64,000 nucleotides of DNA from an uncultured Pseudomonadales bacterium (GTDB lineage Bacteria; Pseudomonadota; Gammaproteobacteria; Pseudomonadales; Pseudohongiellaceae). Of this stretch, positions 39,924-49,992 are shown one piece after another (within the stretch, counting starts at the first letter, position 1; the number at the start of each line of letters is the position of its first letter). The notes beneath the pieces are model-generated. The model searched no databases, had not been told where the DNA came from, and saw nothing but the letters and a program-made list of their open reading frames with translations. The translations under genes were made by a program, and so were the position numbers. Where the stretch lies: the NCBI GenBank assembly GCA_938091935.1, contig CALKNV010000001.1, forward strand, positions 62,001 through 126,000, given 5' to 3'.

Positions 39924-41986
39924 CCAAGTCTTATTTGTGAATCTGCATAGTCGATCAGCGATTTGTTGTGAGTGACGAGTATCGTGGTGATTCCTTGCAA
40001 CCGGACAAAGCGCAACACGTCTTTAGCCGCAGCGAGATTCAGGTTTGCTAACGCCTCATCCAGTATAAGTATGCTCGGTTCCTGGTAAAGAGCGCGCGCC
40101 AACAGAATCCGCTGGACCTGCCCAGCCGAAAAACTATTGCCCGTTTCACCAAGCTGAGTAGAAAAACCCATTGGCAGCTTTTCTATGGAGTCCAATATTC
40201 CCAAACCCTGACAAAGTGAAGTGAGCTTGTTCAAATCATAATCCCGATGATCCAGGGAAATATTGTAAGCAAGGTCTCCAGCCATTAATCCATCACCATG
40301 CAGAACAGCGCTTATCTCTCTCCTCAAATCTGTTCGGGTGAATTGCGTCAAATCTCTTCCGCCTATTACAATTTTTCCGTCCTGCAGTGGCAATAACTTG
40401 AGCAAGAGTCTAATTAAAGTGGACTTGCCGCATCCAGAATCCCCCACCAGTGCTGTCAGTTGGCTATTCTCAATTCGGCAGCTGAATTTTTTTAGTACAA
40501 ACGCGTGATTGTCATGATAGCGAAAGCTCAGGTTTCTAAATTCAATGTCAGACGCAAGGCTGTGGGACACCAATGCACACCCTTGGTCTTCCGGTTCGGG
40601 CTCTGCAGAGGTTATTTCTGCCACCCGATCCAGTTCCAGGCGCAGCAACTTGAGCTCAGCAAGCTTGGGAATCATTGCTGAGACAGAGGAGATAAAATGT
40701 TGCTTGAGAAATACGATACCCATCAGTTGGCCAAGAGTGATGTTGCTACTGATGACGCCCTGTGCACCGAGGTAGATGACTAGAATATTTTCCGCACCGA
40801 GGACCAACGATTTTAGAGTGCCGTAATTTAGCTGGTGTCTACTGAGCCGGAAACTCGCGTTGAGCTGCTCAATGTAGCTATCCTCCCAATGCGCCAATTT
40901 CTGCTGTTCAACACCAAAAACCCTGACGGTGGCAACATGCCGCATACTCTCGAGAAATCGCGATTGCTGTTTGGCGCCCTGCACCAGAACCTCTGCACGT
41001 AAGTCGCGTTCTTTAAGCACAGCGAAAAAGTTAATGCCGCACACCAGCATTACGGCAAGCAGCACGACCGAAGCGATACCAGAGTCATACCAATAAAGCA
41101 GCAGTAAAGCACACACGGAAAACACGCCGTCAACCACTACAGTGACCAAATCCTGAGTCAGCGTTTGCGTTATCTTTCCAGCAGAGTCGAAACGGGAGAG
41201 TATGTCTCCACTTTCCCTTCTTTCAAAATACGTGAGCGGTAAGCTAAACAAGTGTTTTGACAGTCCCGTGATGAGATCGAATCCCAACCGGCTGCCAAGA
41301 CTCATCACCTTTAGTTCACGCAGATATGAAAGCAAGGTTTTCAATCCGAACAGGGTCAGGAAGCAGCTAGCCATGACCAACAACAAATCTACGTCACCCT
41401 TGAGGATTGTCTGATCAATCACTAACTGCAAATACAATGGGGTAAGCAGTGCGAAGGCTTGAATCACGAATGACATCGAAGCCAGTTTTAGGAATACAGT
41501 TGAATCAAGCACAGAACCGTTCAGCAGCTTGCGAAGACTAAGGCGTGGCCCATCGTGAGCTTGCTGAAATTCCGGCTTTGGAGTGAATTCGATAGCGATC
41601 CCCGTTACATGTAGCGGAAGCTCTTCCATACTGTAATGCCGAATGCCTACTGCGGGGTCAAACACCGTGATGCATTTTCTGGAAACTTTTTCCAGCACGA
41701 CGAAATGATCCCAATCCCAGTGCAGAATTGCTGGTAGTCTCAATTCGGACAATTCGCTCAGCTCGAACTTTATGGCCCTGCCTGCCAAGGCGTATCGATT
41801 AGATACATCAAGCAAGGACTTAACACTGATCCCGTCTCCCCCAAGTCGAGACTGTGCACGCAGCTGCTGCAGGTCTGATTGCCCGCCAAAGTAACCACGA
41901 ATCATCGCCAGACAGGCCAAACCACATTCACTGGCTTCTGATTGGAATACCATCGGCAGATGACGACTTGAGAGGACACCAATCAT
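39920..41986 (-). CDS. Bacteriocin-type peptidase (C39) ABC exporter
   Basis: QSEASECGLACLAMI catalytic Cys, LHWDWDHFVVLE His, FDPAVG Asp; GDSGCGKST Walker A; ILILDEAL Walker B. Confidence 0.93.
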   Translation of the reverse strand: MIGVLSSRHLPMVFQSEASECGLACLAMIRGYFGGQSDLQQLRAQSRLGGDGISVKSLLDVSNRYALAGRAIKFELSELSELRLPAILHWDWDHFVVLEKVSRKCITVFDPAVGIRHYSMEELPLHVTGIAIEFTPKPEFQQAHDGPRLSLRKLLNGSVLDSTVFLKLASMSFVIQAFALLTPLYLQLVIDQTILKGDVDLLLVMASCFLTLFGLKTLLSYLRELKVMSLGSRLGFDLITGLSKHLFSLPLTYFERRESGDILSRFDSAGKITQTLTQDLVTVVVDGVFSVCALLLLYWYDSGIASVVLLAVMLVCGINFFAVLKERDLRAEVLVQGAKQQSRFLESMRHVATVRVFGVEQQKLAHWEDSYIEQLNASFRLSRHQLNYGTLKSLVLGAENILVIYLGAQGVISSNITLGQLMGIVFLKQHFISSVSAMIPKLAELKLLRLELDRVAEITSAEPEPEDQGCALVSHSLASDIEFRNLSFRYHDNHAFVLKKFSCRIENSQLTALVGDSGCGKSTLIRLLLKLLPLQDGKIVIGGRDLTQFTRTDLRREISAVLHGDGLMAGDLAYNISLDHRDYDLNKLTSLCQGLGILDSIEKLPMGFSTQLGETGNSFSAGQVQRILLARALYQEPSILILDEALANLNLAAAKDVLRFVRLQGITTILVTHNKSLIDYADSQIRLG

Positions 41987-43281
41987 GTCAACTTACCTCT
42001 CAGACCAAGAAACGGTTTGAACATAAACTGAATCAGCGTCATCTCATGCATCACTACATCTGCGGTAAGAGTCATACCAGGAAGAAGTGGATAGATGTCC
42101 GGCCCTTCCACGTAGTGCTGATTGGGTCTCAGCGATACCCTGAACACCGGCTCGCCTATCTGGGTTAGTGGCAGCATATGGTCCCTTGGATCCAGGCTGC
42201 TGCGCTCTATCTCGACTATAGTTGCTTCATACCTGCCGTAACTATGATGATCAAAACTGTCATAACGAAGTAGCGCCTGTTGCCCTGGCTCGAGTTTGCC
42301 AACGGCACTGCCTGTGACGAATACAGTAGCGAGCACATTCAATTCCTGGGGCTGCACATAGATCAGTGGCTCTCCGGGCACTACTCGTGCGCCCGGGCCT
42401 GCCATAACACCAGATACGACGCCCGCTGCGTGTGCCACCAGCGCCAGGCTTGAGTTCCGGGACAGGACTGCTTGCTGAAACTCCAGCTCGGTGAGTTGCT
42501 CCGCAATTTCCTTATTGCTTGTTTCATGATCTATCTGCAATCGCAGCAACTGAGCACGCAAGCTCTGTGAATCAAGAATAATATCCTGTGCTTGCCGGTT
42601 AAGGCCCGTTTGTCGACTCAGCAATTCAAGGTGCCTCATCTGTTCCTTCTCAAACTCAAACTGGGTCAGGCCGCCACCATCGGTAAGGCTTTTCAGCCTG
42701 CTGAGTTGGTCTTCGCTAATGGCCAGCTGACGCTGGATCAATGCCTTGCCCGCCTCTATTTCGATAGTCCGCGCATCGCTCTGTTTAATGCGCTCCACTA
42801 CCAGCTGCGTTTGCTGAAGAAACTGGCGGCCGAGCCATTCCTTCTGGTCGGCTAACTGCTGCCTGCGATCGCGCAACCGTTGGCTATCCTGTTCTGTGTG
42901 GTCCACCCCGCTCGCATCAAAAGCGGACCTGCCTATAGTGAGCAACACAGTGCCAACTTCGACAAAGTCTCCAATCGACACATTGACGCTTTCTACTACG
43001 CCAGGCTGCGCACTGGACACCTTGATGTCCCCACCGGCGTTTTCCAAAACCCCCGGCAGTGGAAGCGTTTCACGATATTTCACCGAAGCCAGCAAAATAA
43101 CCAAGATCAAACACAGCAGCATGCCCAACCCTGTCAACAAGTACTGATCCGGGCTGACCAGTAGTCTTGAATGGATTCCTCGCCGCTGAAGCCAGCGCTC
43201 TTGATCGACGTTCCTTAGAGTTGGCAGCATCTGATCTGGCACTAGCTGTGAGGAGGTGTCATTGGATTGCCTCTTAATCAC
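41983..43281 (-). CDS. HlyD-family periplasmic adaptor
   Basis: TM helix, SSAQPGVVESVNVSIGDFVEVGTVLLTI biotinyl-lipoyl-like half, coiled coils; 4-bp overlap with the ABC gene. Confidence 0.92.
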   Translation of the reverse strand: MIKRQSNDTSSQLVPDQMLPTLRNVDQERWLQRRGIHSRLLVSPDQYLLTGLGMLLCLILVILLASVKYRETLPLPGVLENAGGDIKVSSAQPGVVESVNVSIGDFVEVGTVLLTIGRSAFDASGVDHTEQDSQRLRDRRQQLADQKEWLGRQFLQQTQLVVERIKQSDARTIEIEAGKALIQRQLAISEDQLSRLKSLTDGGGLTQFEFEKEQMRHLELLSRQTGLNRQAQDIILDSQSLRAQLLRLQIDHETSNKEIAEQLTELEFQQAVLSRNSSLALVAHAAGVVSGVMAGPGARVVPGEPLIYVQPQELNVLATVFVTGSAVGKLEPGQQALLRYDSFDHHSYGRYEATIVEIERSSLDPRDHMLPLTQIGEPVFRVSLRPNQHYVEGPDIYPLLPGMTLTADVVMHEMTLIQFMFKPFLGLRGKLT

Positions 43282-44176
43282 GTTCTGCTGCCGTGAAGAA
43301 TGAAGGTAGAGCCGAAAGAAAACGCCACTGTTCTGGATAGCGATGGATTAGCCACTGAAGCGGATTACTCAGTTGCTGCGTCACCTCCCTGGCGGCCTCT
43401 TCAATGCTTTGACCAGCTTGCCTGTTCGGCTCAATCAAAGGCCACAGCTGGATCCGATTGACATTGCCCACACTAAAGTTAAGCAATGGCAGGATGGGCG
43501 TTCTGTTGGAGATCGCCATCAGAGCGGGGCCAACTGGAAACCATGCAGCCCTACCCAGAAATTCAATCTGCACACGTCGCCCAAAGCCTGGCGGCAAGTC
43601 AGTGAAGGTGAGTAAAGATGATTTGCTGCTATTAAGGCGACGACGAAACTGCGCAAAGTCGAATGATTCAAGCAGAAGCTGGGTTCGACTGCCATAGCGC
43701 TTCTCGCCGAACGCATGCGAGAGATTGCGCTGGAATACCTCACTGGGCGCTTTTTGAAGCAGCACATATTGCTTCGTATCTGGCGACTCATAGTTGGCAA
43801 AAACATTTGTGCCATAGATAAAATCACCGGCGTGAATACTGGCCACCAGCCGCGGCCGCTGGTCTTCGGCATCTAGCCGCGACAGCTCTGTTTGCTGTGG
43901 AAATTTAAAGCGCGCGACATGCTTTTGTAACTGCGCCCTGCCCTGGGGCTGATTTCGATATCGCTCGACTCTGGACAGGTAGACCGCATTCGCCCGAAGA
44001 ATTTTCAGGCAACGACTTTGAGGTTCGTGCAGACACTGCGATAGGGTAGCGAGCAATAGTGCAAAGGCACGCTCACGCCCGGCGCGATCAGTGGGAGTCG
44101 ATTGGGTCTGAGTGAAGCCGCGCTGAAGAATCACGGGCGCACCCACACTCATCCGTGAGTGGTGTAGAGATATCAT
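43274..44176 (-). CDS. LpxL/HtrB-like lysophospholipid acyltransferase family protein, divergent
   Basis: SLLTFTDLPPGFGRRVQIEFLGRAAWFPVGPALMAISNRTPILPL resembles the LpxL core; SIHAGDFIYGTN replaces the HX4(D/E) motif. Confidence 0.65.
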   Translation of the reverse strand: MISLHHSRMSVGAPVILQRGFTQTQSTPTDRAGRERAFALLLATLSQCLHEPQSRCLKILRANAVYLSRVERYRNQPQGRAQLQKHVARFKFPQQTELSRLDAEDQRPRLVASIHAGDFIYGTNVFANYESPDTKQYVLLQKAPSEVFQRNLSHAFGEKRYGSRTQLLLESFDFAQFRRRLNSSKSSLLTFTDLPPGFGRRVQIEFLGRAAWFPVGPALMAISNRTPILPLLNFSVGNVNRIQLWPLIEPNRQAGQSIEEAAREVTQQLSNPLQWLIHRYPEQWRFLSALPSFFTAAERD

Positions 44177-44272
44177 CGCTGGGCGTTATCCTTAACATGG
44201 CAGCAATGTAAAAACAGGTCCGCGAAGGGACGAAGATCAGTCTAGGTCAAAAACTGTCATTTCGCCAGTTTG

Positions 44273-44599
44273 TCACTTTGGCTTCACTTTAACCGCAGTG
44301 CCGCTAACACTCACCATCATCATGCCGCCTTTCTGACCCACCACTTCATAGTCAATGTCTATACCCAAGACTGCATTAGCACCCATGGCTCTGGCATGGT
44401 ATTCAACTTCCTGAAAAGCAATATCCCGCGCTTTACCCAGCTCGTCTTCGTAGGCACCTGCTCGGCCGCCGACAATATCTCTAACGGCACCAAAAAGATC
44501 CTTGAAGATGTTTGCGCCTAGAATTGCCTCACCGACAACGACGCCTAGATACTCTTCGATTTCTCGGCCCTGTAATGTGTGCGTGGTTGAACGAATCAT
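44273..44599 (-). CDS. YbjQ/UPF0145 heavy-metal-binding-domain family protein
   Basis: [67 protein letters not shown]. Confidence 0.95.
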   Translation of the reverse strand: MIRSTTHTLQGREIEEYLGVVVGEAILGANIFKDLFGAVRDIVGGRAGAYEDELGKARDIAFQEVEYHARAMGANAVLGIDIDYEVVGQKGGMMMVSVSGTAVKVKPK

Positions 44600-44667
44600 G
44601 TGCTTCTCTCCTAACTGTGAATGAGAAAGATCGAGTAATAAAAATTCCTAATTGATGGATAACTGCT

Positions 44668-45069
44668 TCAAGTCGCTGACGATACGATGAGTATCCACAT
44701 ACCCAACACTGAAACATTACCAAGGCCAAACATCACCAGCCTATGCATCACATTGTTATAGCCAAGATGAATACAGGTGTGGATGACGCGTGCGGCGACA
44801 AAAACCCAGGCCAGTATCACCGGTGTGGGGTCGGTCAACTCCATTGCGATGTACAGAATACCAGCCCCATAGAACAGAACCGGTACCTCGAACAGGTTGG
44901 CGAAATGTCGGTTGGTCTTCTGAACTATGTCAGGAATTTCTTCGCCCTGAAACATGGAATAGTAGCTTAACGAAACGTCCCCCTGACGCACTGATGCCAC
45001 CCGCACGCGGAGCGTGAATAGCAAGATCACGAATGTAAGCAGGACCATAAAAAATAATGGATAAAGCAT
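44668..45069 (-). CDS. MAPEG family membrane protein
   Basis: TNRHFANLFEVPVLFYGAGILYIAMELTDPTPVILAWVFVAARVIHTCIHLGYNNVMHR. Confidence 0.88.
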   Translation of the reverse strand: MLYPLFFMVLLTFVILLFTLRVRVASVRQGDVSLSYYSMFQGEEIPDIVQKTNRHFANLFEVPVLFYGAGILYIAMELTDPTPVILAWVFVAARVIHTCIHLGYNNVMHRLVMFGLGNVSVLGMWILIVSSAT

Positions 45070-45183
45070 GCGCCAATCCTCTTCCCAGGTAATTGTTTAT
45101 TTGGCCTGTACAGCAACGCTTACCGCGTGGCATGTAGGACTCAGAGCAGTATAATTCGCCCCCATAGGACAAAACAGAAAATA

Positions 45184-46542
45184 ATGAAAATTGGCCTAAC
45201 CCGCTGGAAGGATGATCGAGTGATTGCTGAAACCTATCGAAACCACATTGCCACACTCCAAACGAGTTATGAGAACGCGATTGCGCATGTCGCGGCATCG
45301 CATCAACTGGATGGCCTACTCATTCACAGCGGTAGCGAACATTACTATTTCGGTGATGATCGGGGAATTGCGTTTCAGGCATTCGGCCACTTTCTGCACT
45401 GGATAGACGTCAACAGACCAGATCAACTGCTCCTCATCCGCCCGGGTGAGAAGCCCATTTATTATCAGGTGATTCCCGATGACTTTTGGTATGAGCAGGC
45501 CATCGTCTTAGAACCGGTTTGGAGAGCGTGTTTTGAAGTTATACGTGTAAATAGCTTGGTTGAGGTGGCGAAAGCGCTGCCTGCCGGACAATTTGCCTAT
45601 TTAGGTGAAAGTAGCACGCTCGCCAGCGCCATGAATATTGCTGAGGCAAACCGTAATCCTAAATCCTTGTGCAATTATCTTGATTACTATCGAGCCTACA
45701 AAACGGAATACGAGTTGGATCAATTGCGTACGGCGAACCAGTTGGCCCTGAACGGGCACCAGGCAGCGCGCGACTGCTTCCTGGCGGGTGGCAGTGAATA
45801 CGATATCCACCTCGCCTATCTCGGCACCTGCGGAGTATTGGAGGATGAAACGCCCTATACGAATATCGTAGCGCTTGACGACAAGTCGGCAATATTGCAC
45901 TACCAGAATAAACGGCGGCAGCTCGCTCAGACCAGCCAGGTCCTGCTAATTGACGCCGGTTATCGCGTGCGCGGCTATGGCTCTGACATTACCCGTACTT
46001 GGGTTCGCGATGGCGTGCATGCCAGCTTTTCAGACCTGCTTGTGGGCATGAAGGCGATAAAGGATGGTCTGGTGGCCCAGGTTATGCCCGGGATTTCCTA
46101 CGTAGACATTCACCGGCAGGCGCTTTCGCAGATCACCGAGCTGCTGGTGAGCCTGGAGGTTTGTCATGGCAAGGCGCCCGACCTACTGGAGCGCGGGGTA
46201 ACACAATTGTTTATGCCCCATGGTGTGGGCCATCTACTTGGCATCCAGGTCCATGATGTTGGCGGCCACCAGCAGAATCACGACGGCGAAACCCTCACTC
46301 CTCCCGCCCACTCTCCTATGCTACGCAACACCCGCGACTTGGCCGCTGACATGGTGTTCACCATTGAACCCGGCTGTTACTTCATTCCCTTGCTGTTGGA
46401 GCCACAGCGCGGCGGTGAAAATCGCGACAGGTTCAATTGGGATCTTATCGATCAGCTTTATCCGTTAGGAGGCATCAGGGTCGAAGACAACGTGAGGGTG
46501 ACGCAGAATGGCGTTGAAAATCTTACCCCGGGTGAGATTTAA
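45184..46542 (+). CDS. pepQ: Xaa-Pro dipeptidase (M24B)
   Basis: LIDAGYRVRGYGSDITRTW metal-ligand motif, LFMPHGVGHLLGIQVHDVGG, VFTIEPGCYF. Confidence 0.93.
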   Translation: MKIGLTRWKDDRVIAETYRNHIATLQTSYENAIAHVAASHQLDGLLIHSGSEHYYFGDDRGIAFQAFGHFLHWIDVNRPDQLLLIRPGEKPIYYQVIPDDFWYEQAIVLEPVWRACFEVIRVNSLVEVAKALPAGQFAYLGESSTLASAMNIAEANRNPKSLCNYLDYYRAYKTEYELDQLRTANQLALNGHQAARDCFLAGGSEYDIHLAYLGTCGVLEDETPYTNIVALDDKSAILHYQNKRRQLAQTSQVLLIDAGYRVRGYGSDITRTWVRDGVHASFSDLLVGMKAIKDGLVAQVMPGISYVDIHRQALSQITELLVSLEVCHGKAPDLLERGVTQLFMPHGVGHLLGIQVHDVGGHQQNHDGETLTPPAHSPMLRNTRDLAADMVFTIEPGCYFIPLLLEPQRGGENRDRFNWDLIDQLYPLGGIRVEDNVRVTQNGVENLTPGEI

Positions 46543-46554
46543 GCGAGCCCTGGA

Positions 46555-47847
46555 TCACGCCAGCAAACGATCTATTTGTTCAAGAAGTTTAGGCAAGGCA
46601 GAACGATTGGCCCTCACTAGCGCTGCGCCTGACTGACCCATGGCTTCTCTCTTGGCTGGCTCGTCCAGCAGCTGTCGCAGTTGCATCGTTAGTTCAGCGG
46701 CATCCTGCACGGTACGAAGGGCATTTGCAGATTCCATTTGGGAGCAGATTTTCGCAAAGTTAAACTGGGAAGGACCCACCAAAACCGGCAGCGCCCACGC
46801 CGCAGGCTCGAGTACATTTTGACATCCCGTATCAACGAGACTACCTCCCACGAAGGCGATATCACCCAGACTGTAGTAAGCCATCATCTCACCCATGGAA
46901 TCGCCCAGCAGGACCTGGGTATCCGCGGCTAGTGCTTGGCCACTGCTGCGGCGTTGCATTCGCAGACCTCTTGCTTGACACAGCTCTGCCACCAACTGAA
47001 ATCTTTCCGGGTGGCGAGGAATCAGGATACAGAGCGGTGCTTGCACCGAATCCATTAGTGGCACAATAGCATCCAGTACTTTACTTTCCTCTCCTTCCCG
47101 CGTACTCGCAACAACAATTACTGTGCGACCTGATGCTTTGGTTGATGAAAATGGCTCATCGTTATGTGACAGTGTGGTGTCAACGTCAACATAGAATTTC
47201 AGACTACCCGTGACTTCAACCTTGCTGGCGTCTGCACCTAACGCGATTAGACGATCGGCATCGGCTTGTGCCTGAGCCGCGATCAAATCTATAGCCGTTA
47301 GCATTTGTCGCGTCAGACCTGCAATGCGACGGTAACCTGCAGCGGATCTTTCTGACAGACGCGCATTGGCCAGTAGAATTTTTACGTTCTGCTGTTTGCA
47401 GGCAGCTATGGTGTTGGGCCATAACTCGGTTTCCATAATGATCAGGAGCCCCGGCCTGATTTTTTGCAGAAAGCGCCGTACCAGGAACTTTAAGTCGTAA
47501 GGTGCATAGACGTGGGTCACAGCATCTCCGAACAGGTTGCGAACCCGTTCGGAGCCCGTGGGTGTAGTAGTGGTTATTATGATTCTGACATTGGGATTTG
47601 CGCTGCGTAAGGCTTTGACCAGCGGCGCGGCGGCCACAGTCTCTCCAACCGAGACCGCATGAATCCAGATATCAGCAGAGGCTGTATCGGACGCCGTCGA
47701 TTCAGTGGCACCTGCGCTCTTGAAAAGCGCGAAGCGTTCACCAATGCGCCTGCGATAATCAGGTGCGGCCAGGGACTTTATATAAAGGCGCGCAACGATA
47801 AACGGTAACGCCAATAACAAGAGCAGGCTATAGAGGGGGCGCCACAT
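46555..47847 (-). CDS. waaA: 3-deoxy-D-manno-octulosonic acid transferase
   Basis: WIHAVSVGETVAAAPLVKAL, ETELWPNTIAACK, FVGGSLVDTGCQNVLEPAAW. Confidence 0.95.
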   Translation of the reverse strand: MWRPLYSLLLLLALPFIVARLYIKSLAAPDYRRRIGERFALFKSAGATESTASDTASADIWIHAVSVGETVAAAPLVKALRSANPNVRIIITTTTPTGSERVRNLFGDAVTHVYAPYDLKFLVRRFLQKIRPGLLIIMETELWPNTIAACKQQNVKILLANARLSERSAAGYRRIAGLTRQMLTAIDLIAAQAQADADRLIALGADASKVEVTGSLKFYVDVDTTLSHNDEPFSSTKASGRTVIVVASTREGEESKVLDAIVPLMDSVQAPLCILIPRHPERFQLVAELCQARGLRMQRRSSGQALAADTQVLLGDSMGEMMAYYSLGDIAFVGGSLVDTGCQNVLEPAAWALPVLVGPSQFNFAKICSQMESANALRTVQDAAELTMQLRQLLDEPAKREAMGQSGAALVRANRSALPKLLEQIDRLLA

Positions 47848-47959
47848 AACTTGGATTCAGACCTGGTAACCGGTGCCAAAAGGTACACAGTTCGCCGATG
47901 GGAAATTCAGCTTGATGTCGATATACTCAAAAGACGTTCGCGAGGCTAAAAGGTAACTA

Positions 47960-49174
47960 ATGACACTGCGCTATTCAACAGACATCGTCATCTTCGGTGG
48001 CGGGATTGCTGGATTATGGCTGTTGAATAGTCTGCGCGAAGCGGGTTACCAGGCCATACTCTTTGAGCGCCATACCATCGGTGGCGGTCAGACATTAGCA
48101 TCTCAGGGCATTATTCACGGTGGCTTGAAGTACGCGCTTCAGGGATCCCTGACCGGAGCGGCACAGGCCATAGCCGCGATGCCGGGGCGCTGGCGACAGT
48201 GTCTGGCCGGCGAAGGTGATATGGATTTGCGTGGCACCCGGGTACTTAGCGAACGCTACTATATGTGGTCCGGTGCCAGCATGCGCAGCAAACTGAAGTC
48301 TTTTCTTGGCAGCAAGAGTCTGCGGGGCCGCGTGGATACAGTACCCCAGGCTGATTACCCAGAATTTTTCCAACAGGCGTCAATCAAAGGCACACTTTAC
48401 CAGCTCCCCGATTTCGTGGTGGATAGCGAGAGTCTGATAGACGTCCTGGCCGGCAAGCAACAGGCGCATCTTTTTCAACTACCTGAACAGATCGTCGAAT
48501 TCGGCAGTGATGGATTTTCTGACGCCAGGACACTGATATTGACCCGTCGCGAGCATGACATAGAAATAAGCGCACAGCGCTTTATCTTTGCAGCAGGGGA
48601 AGGCAACAGGGGTTTAATCAATGCAGCAGGACTGAGCAGGCCTCAAACTCAGGTCCGACCCCTCAATATGGTCTACCTCAAAATGCCTGGACTACCGCAA
48701 CTGTTCGTACACTGCATCGGCGACAGTTTTAGTCTGACTCCCAGACTCACAGTGACTTCACATCAAGATGAGAGTGGTGAGACTGTCTGGTACCTCGGCG
48801 GCGATATCGCCGAGACTGGCGTGGGCAAGACCGATGCTGAACAAATAGATATGGCTCGTCGGTTATTGAGCGAGCTGTTTCCCTGGATTGATTTGTCAGC
48901 AGCCGAGTGGCGCTGCTTTACCATCAACCGGGCCGAACCCAAGGTGGAGAATGAAAGCAGGCCAGACGACGCCTACTTCATCAAAGAAGAGAATATCCTG
49001 GTGACCTGGCCAACCAAGCTTACACTGACACCGGCACTCTCTGACCAGGTTCTCGCTGACCTGCGCAAGGACAAAATTGTCCCTTCAACCGCTGCACCAG
49101 AAACCACGTTAGAGGCGATTCTCAGTCCCGCCGTAATAGGATCGCCAGAATGGCATCTGGAGACGACGACATGA
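47960..49174 (+). CDS. FAD-dependent (glycerol-3-phosphate dehydrogenase-like) oxidoreductase
   Basis: DIVIFGGGIAGLWLLNSLREAGYQAILFER dinucleotide fold; SQGIIHGGLKYAL. Confidence 0.85.
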   Translation: MTLRYSTDIVIFGGGIAGLWLLNSLREAGYQAILFERHTIGGGQTLASQGIIHGGLKYALQGSLTGAAQAIAAMPGRWRQCLAGEGDMDLRGTRVLSERYYMWSGASMRSKLKSFLGSKSLRGRVDTVPQADYPEFFQQASIKGTLYQLPDFVVDSESLIDVLAGKQQAHLFQLPEQIVEFGSDGFSDARTLILTRREHDIEISAQRFIFAAGEGNRGLINAAGLSRPQTQVRPLNMVYLKMPGLPQLFVHCIGDSFSLTPRLTVTSHQDESGETVWYLGGDIAETGVGKTDAEQIDMARRLLSELFPWIDLSAAEWRCFTINRAEPKVENESRPDDAYFIKEENILVTWPTKLTLTPALSDQVLADLRKDKIVPSTAAPETTLEAILSPAVIGSPEWHLETTT

Positions 49175-49959
49175 TCAGCGTGCCCAGACGACAGCTGGGG
49201 TCCACCGGCATAGACGTTTCCTGCCTTGGTCTTGGTACGGTGAAGCTGGGGCGAAACCAGGGCGTTAAATATCCCCAGCGCTTTGATTTACCCAATGATA
49301 AACAGGTCACTGCACTACTAGACCAGGCGCGCGGACTGGGAATCAACTTTATAGACACTGCTCCTGCCTATGGCAGCAGCGAAGAGCGCTTGGGCATGCT
49401 AATGCAAAACCGGCAGGACTGGATAATTTGTTCTAAGGTTGGAGAAGAGTTTGAAGATGGCGCATCACATTTCGATTTCTCAGCGCAACATACCCGCTGC
49501 AGTGTGGAGCGGAGTTTGCGCCGATTGCGCACGGACCATCTGGACCTGGTATTAATTCACTCAAACGGTGAAGACCTTGAAATAATCGAGCGGACTGACT
49601 GCCTAGAGACGCTACTGACCCTAAAAGACGAGGGTATGATTCGCGCCGTGGGTATGTCCACCAAGACTGTTAAAGGTGGCAGGCGCGCGCTTCCACTTTG
49701 TGACGCCTTGATGCTTACATACAACGCGACTACAACAGCTGAAGAAGCAGTCATCGACTTGGCCAGATCTCAGGGCAAGGCAATATTAGTTAAAAAAGCA
49801 TTCGATAGTGGCCACGCGACTGACCGGCCTGGCGGCCCTGAGCAGGCGCTTGAGTTTGTACTAAGTAAACCGGGAGTCAGCAGCGTGATCGTCGGGACCA
49901 TAAACCCTGAACATTTGCGTAGCAATGCTGAGATTGCTGCTGGGGTAATTTTAGGTTGA
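49150..49959 (+). CDS. Aldo/keto reductase family protein
   Basis: GLGINFIDTAPAYGSSEERLGMLMQNRQDWIICSKVGEEF; overlaps upstream gene. Confidence 0.9.
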   Translation: MASGDDDMISVPRRQLGSTGIDVSCLGLGTVKLGRNQGVKYPQRFDLPNDKQVTALLDQARGLGINFIDTAPAYGSSEERLGMLMQNRQDWIICSKVGEEFEDGASHFDFSAQHTRCSVERSLRRLRTDHLDLVLIHSNGEDLEIIERTDCLETLLTLKDEGMIRAVGMSTKTVKGGRRALPLCDALMLTYNATTTAEEAVIDLARSQGKAILVKKAFDSGHATDRPGGPEQALEFVLSKPGVSSVIVGTINPEHLRSNAEIAAGVILG

Positions 49960-49992
49960 AGACCTAAGCACTGCGACCGATCCGGCTGCAGC

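Noticed and set aside
44177-44272. Double-glycine leader precursor upstream of the acyltransferase gene
   Set aside because: The available frames contain no GG/GA cleavage motif or leader-like ELxxI pattern.
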